NCBI RefSeq assembly: GCF_003665095.1
Contig: NZ_RCHV01000002.1
Location: 2,662,001-2,726,000, forward strand
Length of the DNA stretch: 64,000 nucleotides
Direction of reading: 5' to 3'
Source: Streptomyces sp. Z26
GTDB lineage: Bacteria > Actinomycetota > Actinomycetes > Streptomycetales > Streptomycetaceae
In this document: piece by piece, positions 27,632 to 35,724 of the stretch
Numbering within the stretch: position 1 is the stretch's first letter
Layout of the letters: every line of letters begins with the position of its first letter
Translations under genes and position numbers: made by a program
Notes under the pieces: model-generated
Told to the model about the DNA's origin: nothing
Databases searched by the model: none
What the model saw: only the letters and a program-made list of their open reading frames with translations

Positions 27632-28015
27632 TCAGACGTCGAGTTGGTCCGCGACCGCCCGCAGCATGCCCGCGATCTTCCGGCCGTGCGGCTTGTCCGG
27701 GTACCGGCCGCGCTCCAGGGACTGGGACACCCCGTCCAGCAGCGTCGTCAGGTCCTGCACGATCGACGCCAGCTCGTCCGGCTTGCGGCGCTGCGCGGCG
27801 GCGACGGACGGGGCGGGCTCCAGCAGACTGACCGAGAGTGCCTGGTCACCACGTTGCCCCGCGACGACTCCGAACTCCACGCGCTGCCCCGGCTTCAGCG
27901 CGTCGACGCCGTTCGGGAGCACCGACGAGTGCACGAAGACGTCGCCGCCGTCGTCGCGGGAGAGAAAGCCGAAGCCCTTCTCGGTGTTGAACCATTTCAC
28001 CTTGCCGGTAGGCAC
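27632..28015 (-). CDS. cold-shock domain protein with C-terminal extension
   Basis: 127 aa. Residues 1-66 are a cold-shock domain with RNP1 KGFGFL (13-18) and RNP2 DVFVHSSVL (25-33); CSDs bind single-stranded RNA or DNA. Unlike 67-aa CspA proteins it carries about 60 extra residues (DELASIVQDLTTLLDGVSQSLERGRYPDKPHGRKIAGMLRAVADQLDV), predicted as two helices. This longer form is common in Streptomyces. ATG 28015 begins MPTGKVKWFN. Confidence 0.9.
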   Translation of the reverse strand: MPTGKVKWFNTEKGFGFLSRDDGGDVFVHSSVLPNGVDALKPGQRVEFGVVAGQRGDQALSVSLLEPAPSVAAAQRRKPDELASIVQDLTTLLDGVSQSLERGRYPDKPHGRKIAGMLRAVADQLDV

Positions 28016-28247
28016 GTCCGTCCTCGTCCTCGTACTCGTCGGGGCAGCCCGCGCGGGCTGCTCGCGGGGGAACCGGGTGGCTCGTCGGAACTGATCACGT
28101 CGGAACTGCTGGTGGAACGGCTCCCGAGAGCAGTCGAGCGGGTCGTGGGACCCGCCACCAGCAAGGCTAATGGTCCGCGGCCCGGTGACAAGACGCCTTT
28201 TCCGGAGCGGTTGGTTCGTCGCCTGCCCACCGATCTACCCTGACCGG

Positions 28248-28502
28248 GTGAACGCTGAAACGCCCCGGGCTCCCGGGGATCTGCTGGTACGGGCGGGCGG
28301 TGTCGTCTTCGCGGTCGGCGCGCTCGCGACGCTGGTCACGGTGGCCCCGCTGTTCCTGGACGCGGAGCCGTTCCCGGCCCCGGCCTACTTCGTGTGCATG
28401 CTGATGGGCGTCGGCTTCGCCCTGGCCGCCGCCGGGCTGCTGCGCTCCGCCGCGGCGGAGCGGCGCGCGGCCCGGGCCGCGGTCTCCGGCCCGGCCGCCT
28501 GA
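28248..28502 (+). CDS. small two-helix membrane protein
   Basis: 84 aa from GTG 28248; TACCCT at 28236-28241 is 6 nt upstream, giving another leaderless layout. Two hydrophobic segments (about 14-36, VRAGGVVFAVGALATLVTVA, and 46-66, YFVCMLMGVGFALAAAGLL) are joined by a short acidic loop; the tail is basic. I recognise no named family. It is divergent from the cold-shock gene. Confidence 0.75.
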   Translation: MNAETPRAPGDLLVRAGGVVFAVGALATLVTVAPLFLDAEPFPAPAYFVCMLMGVGFALAAAGLLRSAAAERRAARAAVSGPAA

Positions 28503-28635
28503 GCGACGGCCCGACCGCCGGTCCGGACCTGAGCGGCCCGGCGGTACGGGCGGCCCGCGCCGTACCGCGTGCGCCCGCCCGTACGCGTAGGCCCGCCCGT
28601 ACCCGGACCCTCGACCGCCCCGGTCGGGCCCCGGC

Positions 28636-29280
28636 TCACGCCCGCGTGGACGCGGCGCCTCCCCGCGCGGTGTGCGCCGCCAGCCAGGCCGGGAAGTCGG
28701 CCAGGCCACCGGTCAGCACCACGTCCGCGCCCGCCGCGCGCAGCTCCGCCGCGGCGCACGGCCCGGTCGGCACGGCGACGGACACGGCGCCCGCGGCGCG
28801 CGCGCCCCGTACGTCGCCGGTGTGGTCACCGACGTACACCGTCGCGCCGTGCTCCCGCAGCGCCCCCGCCTTCGCCTCCGCCCACAGCGAGCCGACGACG
28901 GCGTCCGGCGCGAGGCCGACGTGGTCGAGGTGCAGCCGCGCGTTCGGCTCGTACTTGGCGGTGACGACGACCGTACGGCCGCCCGCCTCCCGTACGGCCC
29001 GCAGCGCGTCGAGCGCGCCCGGCAGCGCGGGGGACGGGGGGACGGCGAGCGCGGGGTACGTCGCGCGGTAGCGGTCGGCCATCTCCGGCACCCGCTCGGC
29101 GGGGAACCACTCGGCCAACTCCCGTTCCAGCGGCGGGCCGAGGCGGGAGACCGCCAGGTCGGCGTCGATGCGTGTGCCGGTCTCGGCGGCCAGCGCCTCG
29201 TAGGCGGCCCTGATGCCGGGGCGGGTGTCGATCAGCGTCATGTCGAGGTCGAAGCCGACCGTCAGGGCGTACGAAGGCAT
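28636..29280 (-). CDS. HAD superfamily hydrolase
   Basis: 214 aa from ATG 29280. Motif I DLDMT gives the nucleophile D11 and acid D13; motif II is VVVTAKYE (Thr); the lysine is in AEAKAGALREH, and motif IV GDHTGDVRGA supplies the metal aspartates. The helical cap between motifs I and II (residues 18-90) is the phosphoglycolate-phosphatase-like type. It probably dephosphorylates a small sugar or organic phosphate. It is monocistronic. Confidence 0.88.
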   Translation of the reverse strand: MPSYALTVGFDLDMTLIDTRPGIRAAYEALAAETGTRIDADLAVSRLGPPLERELAEWFPAERVPEMADRYRATYPALAVPPSPALPGALDALRAVREAGGRTVVVTAKYEPNARLHLDHVGLAPDAVVGSLWAEAKAGALREHGATVYVGDHTGDVRGARAAGAVSVAVPTGPCAAAELRAAGADVVLTGGLADFPAWLAAHTARGGAASTRA

Positions 29281-29441
29281 GTCCGCATTCTGCCTGCCGC
29301 GCGGGCGGCGCGGCCATGGTCCCCGGGCCCGGCCCGTGACCCCGTACCCGCGTCCGCGCCCGCCGCCGTCCTCCGTCGCCGAGCAGCGGTCAGCCCACCG
29401 CCAGCCCTCCGCCGTCAGGCGCGTCCGCCGTCCGCCGTACG

Positions 29442-30761
29442 TCAGTCCTCCGGCAACGGCCGCCGCGCCCGCCACAGCAGGAACAGCGCGCTGGCCGCCG
29501 CCGCCAGCCGCAGCACCACCGGCCACGCGTCCCCGAGCGCGTCGCTCATCGCGCCCTCCGCGTCGGGGATCGCCGCTCCCCACCGCCCGTCGGAACGGCC
29601 CCAGAGCCAGACGCCCGTGCAGACCGCGACCAGCCCCGGCATGCCCACCGCGGCCCACTGCGCCTCCGTACGGCTGAGCCGCGGCGACCACCACGCCAGC
29701 AGCCAGCCCGCGCCGAGCAGCGCCAGATGGCCGACGACGGTGCCCGCCGCGAGCAGCGCGACACCCAGCAGCTCGACCAGGCCGCCCACGCGCGGGCCGC
29801 CCGCGCCGCGTTCGCCGCCGAACGGCCGGAAGCGCTTGGGGCGCCCGGCCTGCTCCACGGGCCCGTCCGGCGGCCCAGTGACGGGCGCCTCGGGGGCGCC
29901 CCCGGCCCGCTCCATCCCCGGCACGCCGGGGCGCGGGCCCGGTACGGACGGGCGTTCCGGCGCGCCGTCGGCGCCGTCCTCGTCGTCGGACTGCTTGAGC
30001 AGCTCGGGGAGTTCGATGCCGCCGACGAAACCGGGCACGATGTCGTTGCCCGGCCGCTCGGGGCCGTGCTGCCCGCCGCCCTCGTACGGGCCGCCGCGCT
30101 CGTACGGGCCACGGGCGTGCGGATCGGTGCGCCACCAGTCCGGGTCGCTCTCCTCCGGGCCCAGCTCGTCGATCCCCGCCAGGTGGGGCGGCGAGGCGCC
30201 GCGTGACGCGGTGGCGGTGGGCTCGGCGGGCGGCGCCGGGTCGCGCGGCTCCTTCCGCAACTGCTGCGGCAGGCGCGGGAGTCGGGCCGTCCACGGCCCG
30301 GAGCCGGTACCGGCCGTACCGCCCGTGCCACCGCTCGTACCGGCCGCGCCGCCCGTGCCGCCGGAGCCGCCCGTACCGCCGAAACCGAGGCCGCCGAGCC
30401 CGGCGAGACCGCCCAACCCGCCGCCCCTGCGCGGCCGTTCACCACCGCCACCACCGCCACCACCGCCGCTGTCGGCGGGGCGCGGGGCGGGGACACCGGG
30501 GACGGAGCCGCCGCCGTTGGCGGCGGACACCAGGTCCTCCGGCGTGCCCAGCTGGTCCAGGATTCTGCGTACGGCCGCCTTGGAGTCGGCACCGCCCTGC
30601 TCGGCCCGTATCCGGTCGATGTCCGCGCGCAACCCGCTCACCAGCCGCGCCCGTTCGGCAGCGGTCATCCGCGTGCCGTGAGCCAGGTCGCCCACCCGGC
30701 TCAGATAGTCGAACACGAGCTGGTCGCTTTCGATCCCCACGATTCCCCAACGGCTGCTCAC
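29442..30761 (-). CDS. membrane protein with HAAS-like head and Gly-rich linker
   Basis: 439 aa. I chose GTG 30761 (VSSRWGIVGIESDQLV) because GGGTG lies 8 nt before it; GTG 30770 is possible. Residues 15-85 (LVFDYLSRVGDLAHG ... LRADIDRIRAEQGG ... VRRILDQLGTPEDLVSAA) resemble the HAAS/DUF1700 signalling-associated helical domain. A long Gly/Pro-rich linker (100-325) contains a Gly-Thr repeat. Four membrane helices follow (about 330-435). Function unknown. Confidence 0.75.
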   Translation of the reverse strand: MSSRWGIVGIESDQLVFDYLSRVGDLAHGTRMTAAERARLVSGLRADIDRIRAEQGGADSKAAVRRILDQLGTPEDLVSAANGGGSVPGVPAPRPADSGGGGGGGGGERPRRGGGLGGLAGLGGLGFGGTGGSGGTGGAAGTSGGTGGTAGTGSGPWTARLPRLPQQLRKEPRDPAPPAEPTATASRGASPPHLAGIDELGPEESDPDWWRTDPHARGPYERGGPYEGGGQHGPERPGNDIVPGFVGGIELPELLKQSDDEDGADGAPERPSVPGPRPGVPGMERAGGAPEAPVTGPPDGPVEQAGRPKRFRPFGGERGAGGPRVGGLVELLGVALLAAGTVVGHLALLGAGWLLAWWSPRLSRTEAQWAAVGMPGLVAVCTGVWLWGRSDGRWGAAIPDAEGAMSDALGDAWPVVLRLAAAASALFLLWRARRPLPED

Positions 30762-31077
30762 TGATGACACCCGGCCACCCCGACCGTACCGCGCGCCCCC
30801 TCCCCCGGGCCCCTTCCACCACCCCCGGGCACCCGCTGGGCCACCACCGCGTGGGTGGCCCGTGGCGGGTCGCGTCGTGACCGTCCTGTGCGGCTCCGGT
30901 GAACGGGCGCGCGCACGCCGACGGCCAACTGCGGTGCTGTCGTAGGGTGTTCACCTGTTCACCGTGCGCACGCGCGGGCACCCGCGACCGGCACGCCCCT
31001 CCGGGTCCGGTACGCGCCACCGCCGCGTGCCCGCGCCCGGCGCCGGTCCCCCGCACGTCACAGGAGCTTCCCCCGCC
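30762..31077. other. divergent promoter region upstream of the cupin gene
   Basis: TAGGGT at 30943-30948 looks like a -10 box for the cupin gene, giving a leader of about 120 nt that ends in AGGAG at 31062-31066. GGTGTTCACC with a second TTCACC (30946-30963) forms a small direct or inverted repeat next to the box. Nothing else stands out. Confidence 0.5.
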
Positions 31078-31662
31078 ATGCCCGAACACCGCCACCAGCC
31101 GGACCGACCCGACCACGACGCTTCGATGCCGCTTCCCGAGGACGATCCGGGGGCGGTGGACGATCCGAAGGTGGCGCGCACCGTCCACGTACGGGCCGGG
31201 AGTGCCACCACGACGTGGTTCAACGGGGAGGTGATGGACGTCCTCCTCACCGCCGAGCAGACCGGCGGCGTGCTGGGCCTCGTGGAGGCGACGGTGCCGC
31301 CCGGTGCCGGGCCCGGCCCGCACGTGCACCCGTACGCCGACGAGACCTTCTACCTCGTGTCCGGCGAGTTGGAGTTCCTCGACGGCGACCGGGTCTTCAC
31401 CGCGGGGCCCGGCGACGCGGTGCACATCCCGCGCGGCACCGTGCACCGCTTCCTCAACAGGGGTGTGCACACGGCGAAGTTGCTGTTCTGCTACACCCCC
31501 GGCGGCGGCGAGGGCCTGTTCGCGGAGGGCGGCGACGCGCCCCGCGCGGGCGAGCAGGCGCCGTTGTGGGGGCCGGGGCACTTCGACGACCGGATGCGGG
31601 GGCTGTTCGAGAAGTACGGCTGCCGCTACGGCCTCGCGGCGACGGCCCCGGCTGACGGCTGA
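31078..31662 (+). CDS. cupin domain protein
   Basis: 194 aa from ATG 31078 behind AGGAGC. The double-stranded beta-helix metal motif 1 is GPHVHPYADETFYLVSGELEF (two His and a Glu) and motif 2 is GDAVHIPRGTVHRFLNRG. It is a single-domain cupin. Metal-dependent members include dioxygenases and isomerases, but many only bind ligands. It stands alone and converges on the Endo H gene across a strong terminator. Confidence 0.85.
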   Translation: MPEHRHQPDRPDHDASMPLPEDDPGAVDDPKVARTVHVRAGSATTTWFNGEVMDVLLTAEQTGGVLGLVEATVPPGAGPGPHVHPYADETFYLVSGELEFLDGDRVFTAGPGDAVHIPRGTVHRFLNRGVHTAKLLFCYTPGGGEGLFAEGGDAPRAGEQAPLWGPGHFDDRMRGLFEKYGCRYGLAATAPADG

Positions 31663-31681
31663 CGTACGCGCCCCGTACGCG

Positions 31682-31723
31682 CCGGAGTCCCCTCCGCCCG
31701 GACGGGGGCGGAGAGGACTCCGG
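31682..31723. terminator. bidirectional terminator
   Basis: CCGGAGTCC (31682-31690) pairs with GGACTCCGG (31715-31723) and CTCCGCCC (31692-31699) with GGGCGGAG (31706-31713): 17 base pairs with one mismatch, loop of 6 nt, between convergent cupin and Endo H genes. Confidence 0.8.
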
Positions 31724-31753
31724 AACGCGGGCCGTACGCCCGTCAGTCGGGCG

Positions 31754-32701
31754 TCACGGCTTGTACACCGCGTCGCTGCCGTACAGCTCCCTGGTGAAGC
31801 TGGAGACGTAGCCCCCTCGGTCCGAGCCGTCGAGGTTGTACGTGAGGAAGACCCCGTAGCCCTCGCTGACGGTGCGCTTCGCGAGGTCGGTCGCGGTGCC
31901 CTCCGGCGTGCTGCCGATCTGGACGGCGGCGGGCGACATCTTCTCCTTGGGCAGGGAGATGCCGGGGACGCCCCACGTGCCGTAGTACGGGTTCCAGGCG
32001 TAGTCGAACTTCGTGGCGAGGTCCACGCCGTCGTAGGACAGGCGGTCGGCAGCCGGGCCGATGTCGTAGAGGGAGATCAGCTTGTCGGGCATCTGGTCGC
32101 GCAGGGACGAGACGAGGTGCACGAACGAGCTGTCGTTGGGCTGGCCGGTGCCGTTGTTGCCGTAGTCGGCGTACTCGTCGTCGAAGTCGATGCCGTCCAG
32201 GCCGTACTTCTCGACGGTGTCGGACAGTTGGGTGGCGAACGCCGAAGCCGCGTCCTTGGAGGGGAAGTTGGCGAAGCCCGCGCCCTCGTGGTTGCCGAGG
32301 ACGGACAGCATCACCTTGATGCCCTTGTCCTGGAGCGGCCGGATCTGGTTCTCGGCGTCGTCGAGCACGCGCTGCACGTTCTCGTTGAAGTGCAGGTAGG
32401 CGGACTGCTCGTCGGTGTTGTAGTTGATGTTGGCGGCGAAGATGATCGCGACGTCGAAGACGTTGCTGCCGTCGCTGGCGAGCTGGTACTTGCCGACGTT
32501 CAGCATGCTCTCGTTGTTCACCTCGACGTACGCGATCGAGGTCGGGCCGTCCTTCGCCCGCGGCGCCGCGGGCTTCGCGGCCTCGGCGGGCTCCGGGGTG
32601 GCCGCGGGGCTGGCGGCGGCGCCACCGGTGATCAGTGCCGCCGCGGCCAGGAACGAGAGGATCGCTGTCAGAGCTCTGCCGCGACCAGTGGGGGAAGTCA
32701 T
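31754..32701 (-). CDS. secreted endo-beta-N-acetylglucosaminidase (Endo H type, GH18)
   Basis: 315 aa from ATG 32701. Residues 1-35 are a signal peptide (ALTAILSFLAAAALITGGAAA), followed by an Ala/Pro-rich pro-region. The mature domain from SIAYVEVNNESMLNVGKYQL closely resembles Endo H of Streptomyces plicatus. The GH18 motif DGIDFDDE (169-176) supplies catalytic D174 and E176. The enzyme cuts the chitobiose core of high-mannose N-glycans outside the cell. It releases GlcNAc-bearing material, which fits the GlcNAc genes elsewhere in the window. A 16-bp tandem repeat lies about 90 bp upstream. Confidence 0.95.
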   Translation of the reverse strand: MTSPTGRGRALTAILSFLAAAALITGGAAASPAATPEPAEAAKPAAPRAKDGPTSIAYVEVNNESMLNVGKYQLASDGSNVFDVAIIFAANINYNTDEQSAYLHFNENVQRVLDDAENQIRPLQDKGIKVMLSVLGNHEGAGFANFPSKDAASAFATQLSDTVEKYGLDGIDFDDEYADYGNNGTGQPNDSSFVHLVSSLRDQMPDKLISLYDIGPAADRLSYDGVDLATKFDYAWNPYYGTWGVPGISLPKEKMSPAAVQIGSTPEGTATDLAKRTVSEGYGVFLTYNLDGSDRGGYVSSFTRELYGSDAVYKP

Positions 32702-32791
32702 GGGCCGGTCTCCTGTCGGTGGGACGCCGTCGTGAACGGGCGCCGGGACAACTGCCGTTGGTGGCTCGGCGCCGTGGTGGCTCGATGCCTT

Positions 32792-32831
32792 GAGCCGTGG
32801 TGCCGTCGAGCCGTGGTGCCGTCGAACCGTG
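32792..32831. repeat. 16-bp tandem repeat upstream of the Endo H gene
   Basis: GAGCCGTGGTGCCGTC occurs perfectly at 32792-32807 and 32808-32823, then a partial third copy GAACCGTG at 32824-32831; a related GCCGTGGTGGCTCGATG precedes at 32771-32787. It is in the 343-bp gap before the gene and could be a regulator site. No DasR box is present. Confidence 0.7.
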
Positions 32832-33044
32832 CCGCGCCCCGGGTGTCCGCGCTCCGACGCCCGCCGGAGCCGTACGCACACACCCGCGGTGCGCGCTCCC
32901 ATGTTCCCCGCCGGAGGCGCGGAACGCACCGGCATCCGCGGAACGGATCGCGCGGAACGGCCGCCGGGCCCGCCCCCGGGGGCTGTCCGGAGCGGGTCCG
33001 GAGCCGGGCCGGGGCGGCCCGACGGCCGTACGGCGGCGGGGAGT

Positions 33045-33557
33045 TCAGTGCGCGTACCGGCGGACGGACTCCGGGTGGAGGACCAGCCGGACCTGGTCGG
33101 CGGCGAGGATCGGGGCGAGGTCGGCGGCGCTCGCCGGGTCCGCCGGGTCCCAGTAGCGGGCGGCCAGCCGCCGCGCCAGGTCGTGGGCGCCGTCCGGCTC
33201 CACCGTGACGGGGCCGGTCACCGACACCCAGCGTTCGCGCTCGCCCACGGGGGCGGCGACGACGAGCGAGGCGCGCGGATCGCCGCGCAGGCGCCGTACC
33301 TTGAGCGAGTCGGGGGCGGTGAACAGCTGGAGCGTACGGTCCCCCGCGCCCGTCTCCGCGACCTCGAACCAGACCGGCCGGGGCTCGGGCGGCAGCGGTC
33401 CCCCGGCCACGGTGAGGAAGCCGTGCAGGGGCCGCCGGAGGAGGTCGAGGTCCGCCGGGGTCAGGCTGGCCGCGGCGGTACGGGCGGGGGCTTCGGTACG
33501 GGTGTCGGTACGGGCGTCGTCGGTACGCGCGTCGTCGGTACGGGCGTCGGTGGTCAT
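33045..33557 (-). CDS. pyridoxamine 5'-phosphate oxidase-like (PPOX) protein
   Basis: 170 aa. Residues 1-25 contain a DARTDDARTDDARTDTRTE repeat encoded by near-identical 12-bp units. From residue 32 the split-barrel flavin fold is recognisable: LRRPLHGFLTVAG, PRPVWFEVAE, LQLFTAPDSLKVRRLRGDPRASLVVA and WVSVTGPVTVEPDG. Such small actinobacterial proteins bind FMN or F420; which one is unclear. It is 69 bp downstream of an NmrA-type gene, probably in one operon. Confidence 0.82.
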   Translation of the reverse strand: MTTDARTDDARTDDARTDTRTEAPARTAAASLTPADLDLLRRPLHGFLTVAGGPLPPEPRPVWFEVAETGAGDRTLQLFTAPDSLKVRRLRGDPRASLVVAAPVGERERWVSVTGPVTVEPDGAHDLARRLAARYWDPADPASAADLAPILAADQVRLVLHPESVRRYAH

Positions 33558-33626
33558 CGGCGGTGTCCTTCCGTGGTGCGCGGCTACGGGAACGGATGCG
33601 GGTACGGGAGCGGGGAGCCCGGCCGG

Positions 33627-34490
33627 TCAGCGGTGCCAGGCACCCGCCGCCGCGGCCCGTACGGCGTACTCCTCGAACGTGCCGGGCGCCCGCCCCAGCA
33701 GCGCGCCCAGGTCGTCGGTGGTCGCGGCGAGCAGCCCGCGCTCCATCAGCACGAACATCTCCGCGACGTGGTGCGCGTCCTCCTCCCCGACGCCCTCCCC
33801 GACCAGCGCCTCGGCGTACTCGCCGGGGGTCGTCCGCCGGTACGCGATCCCGCGCCCCGACGCCCGCGCGATCACCTCCACCGCCTCGGCGAAGGTGAGT
33901 GCGCGCGGCCCGGTCAGCTCGTACGTGCGTCCCGCGTGCCGACCGGGCTCGGTCAGTACGGTGGCGGCGGCCTCCGCGACGTCGTCCACGTCGACGAACG
34001 GTTCGGGCACGGCACCGGCCGGGAGCGCCAACTCCCCGGCGAGCAGGGCCGGGTGGAAGACGTCCTCGTCGAAGTTCTGGGCGAAGTTCGACGGGCGCAG
34101 CACGGTCCACTCCAGTGCCGAACGGCGTACGGCGTCCTCGGCCGAGCGCATGTCCAGGCCGAACGGCGAGTCGCCCCAGGTGTCGGCGCCGTGTCCGGAC
34201 AGCAGCACCAGGCGCCGCACCCCGGCGGCCTCGGCGCGGGCGGTGAAGTCGTGCACGGGGCCCGGTACGCGCGGCGGCACCACGTAGACGGTGGTGGTGC
34301 CGCGCAGGGCCGCGTCCCAGGTCGCGGGCGGGGCGGACCAGTCGAAGCGCGTCGGGCTCGACCGGGACGCCGTACGCACCGGGACGCCGCGTACGCGCAG
34401 CCGCGCGGCGACGCGGCGGCCGGTCTTGCCGGTCGCGCCGAGGACGAGGACGGGTTCGCCGCCGGTGGCGTCGGTGGTGTCGTTGCTCAT
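33627..34490 (-). CDS. NmrA-like NAD(P)-binding protein
   Basis: 287 aa from ATG 34490. The Rossmann motif is VLGATGKTG (16-24). VYVVPPRV, VRRLVLLSGHGAD and LEWTVLRPSNFAQNFDEDVF follow the atypical short-chain dehydrogenase/NmrA pattern; the usual YxxxK pair is absent. Family members are redox sensors or quinone reductases. It is divergent from an AraC regulator 108 bp away and upstream of a PPOX gene, suggesting a redox-responsive unit. Confidence 0.87.
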   Translation of the reverse strand: MSNDTTDATGGEPVLVLGATGKTGRRVAARLRVRGVPVRTASRSSPTRFDWSAPPATWDAALRGTTTVYVVPPRVPGPVHDFTARAEAAGVRRLVLLSGHGADTWGDSPFGLDMRSAEDAVRRSALEWTVLRPSNFAQNFDEDVFHPALLAGELALPAGAVPEPFVDVDDVAEAAATVLTEPGRHAGRTYELTGPRALTFAEAVEVIARASGRGIAYRRTTPGEYAEALVGEGVGEEDAHHVAEMFVLMERGLLAATTDDLGALLGRAPGTFEEYAVRAAAAGAWHR

Positions 34491-34598
34491 GGACCCGATT
34501 CAACGCGAGCGGCTCGGACCATCCCATGGGTGGAACGCCGGATCGCCTGTCCGTACGTCCAGCCCACCCGGAGGGCCGCTCCGGTTAACCTCGCCGGT

Positions 34599-35651
34599 GT
34601 GGACGTGTTCAGTGATCTGATCCGCGGTGTACGGGCCCACGGCTCGCTGTTCGGCAGCACGGCCCTGTCGCCGCCCTGGGCCCTGCGCTTCGTGGACGGC
34701 GCCCCGTTGACGCTGTGCACCGTGCTCGGCGGGGCGGGCTGGATCGTGCCGGAGGGCGGCCACCCGCCGGTGGCGCTCCGGTCGCGCGAGACGGTGATCG
34801 TGCGCGGGCCCGCCCCGTTCGCGTTCGTCGACGAGGTGGGGACCGCCGCCGAGCCGCTCGCGTGCGGCGAGCACTGCGCGACGCCGGAGCACGGCGGGAC
34901 GCGGCACCGGCTGGGCTGGCACGACCCGGGCGGGCCCGGAGAGGCGGACGGGGTGGCCGGAGCGGGGGCGACGACGCTGATCGTCGGCGCGTACCCCGTA
35001 CGCGGCGAGATCAGCCGTCGGCTGCTCGACGCGCTCCCCGTCGTCCTGCACGTACCGGCGGACGGAGCGGACGGAGCGGACACGGCGGACGGAGCGGGCG
35101 CGGCGGGTGGCGGGGGCACCGGGGACGCCGTGCTGGACCATCTCGCCGCCGAGGTCGCCGTGGACGCGCCGGGCCAACAGGTGGTGCTCGACCGGCTGTT
35201 GGACTGGATGCTGGTCTGCACGCTCCGCGAGTGGTTCGACCGGCCCGGCGGCGAGCCCCCGGCCTGGTGGGCGGCCCAGCGGGACCCGGTGGTGGGCGGC
35301 GCGCTGCGCCTGCTGCACGCCGAACCGGCGGAGCCGTGGACGGTGGCCGCGCTGGCCCGGCGGACGGGGGTGTCGCGCTCGACCCTGGCCAAGCGGTTCG
35401 CCGACCTGGTGGGCGAGCCCCCGCTGACGTACCTCACCCGCTGGCGCATGACCCTCGCGGCGGACCTGCTGGTCGAACGGGCGGACGCGACGGTGGCGGA
35501 CGTCGCCCGTACGGTCGGCTACTCCGACGCGTTCGGCTTCAGCGCCGCGTTCAAGCGGGTGCGGGGCGCCAACCCGAGCGAGTTCCGGCGGACCACCGCC
35601 GCCGGGCCAGCGGCCGTACCCGCGGCCGTACCCGCGGCCGTGCGCGTCTGA
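34599..35651 (+). CDS. AraC family transcriptional regulator
   Basis: 350 aa from GTG 34599 (VDVFSDLIRGVRAHG). TAACCT at 34586-34591 lies 7 nt before it, so the message is probably leaderless. The N-terminal cupin_6-type sensor (1-200) is followed at about 240-335 by two helix-turn-helix motifs: WTVAALARRTGVSRSTLAKRF and TVADVARTVGYSDAFGFSAAFKR. The C-terminus holds an AAVPAAVPAAV repeat. As a divergent neighbour of the NmrA-PPOX pair it is the likely regulator of that pair. Confidence 0.9.
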   Translation: MDVFSDLIRGVRAHGSLFGSTALSPPWALRFVDGAPLTLCTVLGGAGWIVPEGGHPPVALRSRETVIVRGPAPFAFVDEVGTAAEPLACGEHCATPEHGGTRHRLGWHDPGGPGEADGVAGAGATTLIVGAYPVRGEISRRLLDALPVVLHVPADGADGADTADGAGAAGGGGTGDAVLDHLAAEVAVDAPGQQVVLDRLLDWMLVCTLREWFDRPGGEPPAWWAAQRDPVVGGALRLLHAEPAEPWTVAALARRTGVSRSTLAKRFADLVGEPPLTYLTRWRMTLAADLLVERADATVADVARTVGYSDAFGFSAAFKRVRGANPSEFRRTTAAGPAAVPAAVPAAVRV

Positions 35652-35724
35652 ACGAAGGGCGGGCGGTGGCGCACGGTTCGTACGCGGAAGGGGAACGGCG
35701 GGGGGCGGCGCTAACGTGGTACGG

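Noticed and set aside
32702..33044. 12-bp chitinase-type direct repeats (TGGTCTAGACCA-like) before the Endo H gene
   Set aside because: The repeats present are GAGCCGTGGTGCCGTC and share only TGGT with the chitinase repeats.
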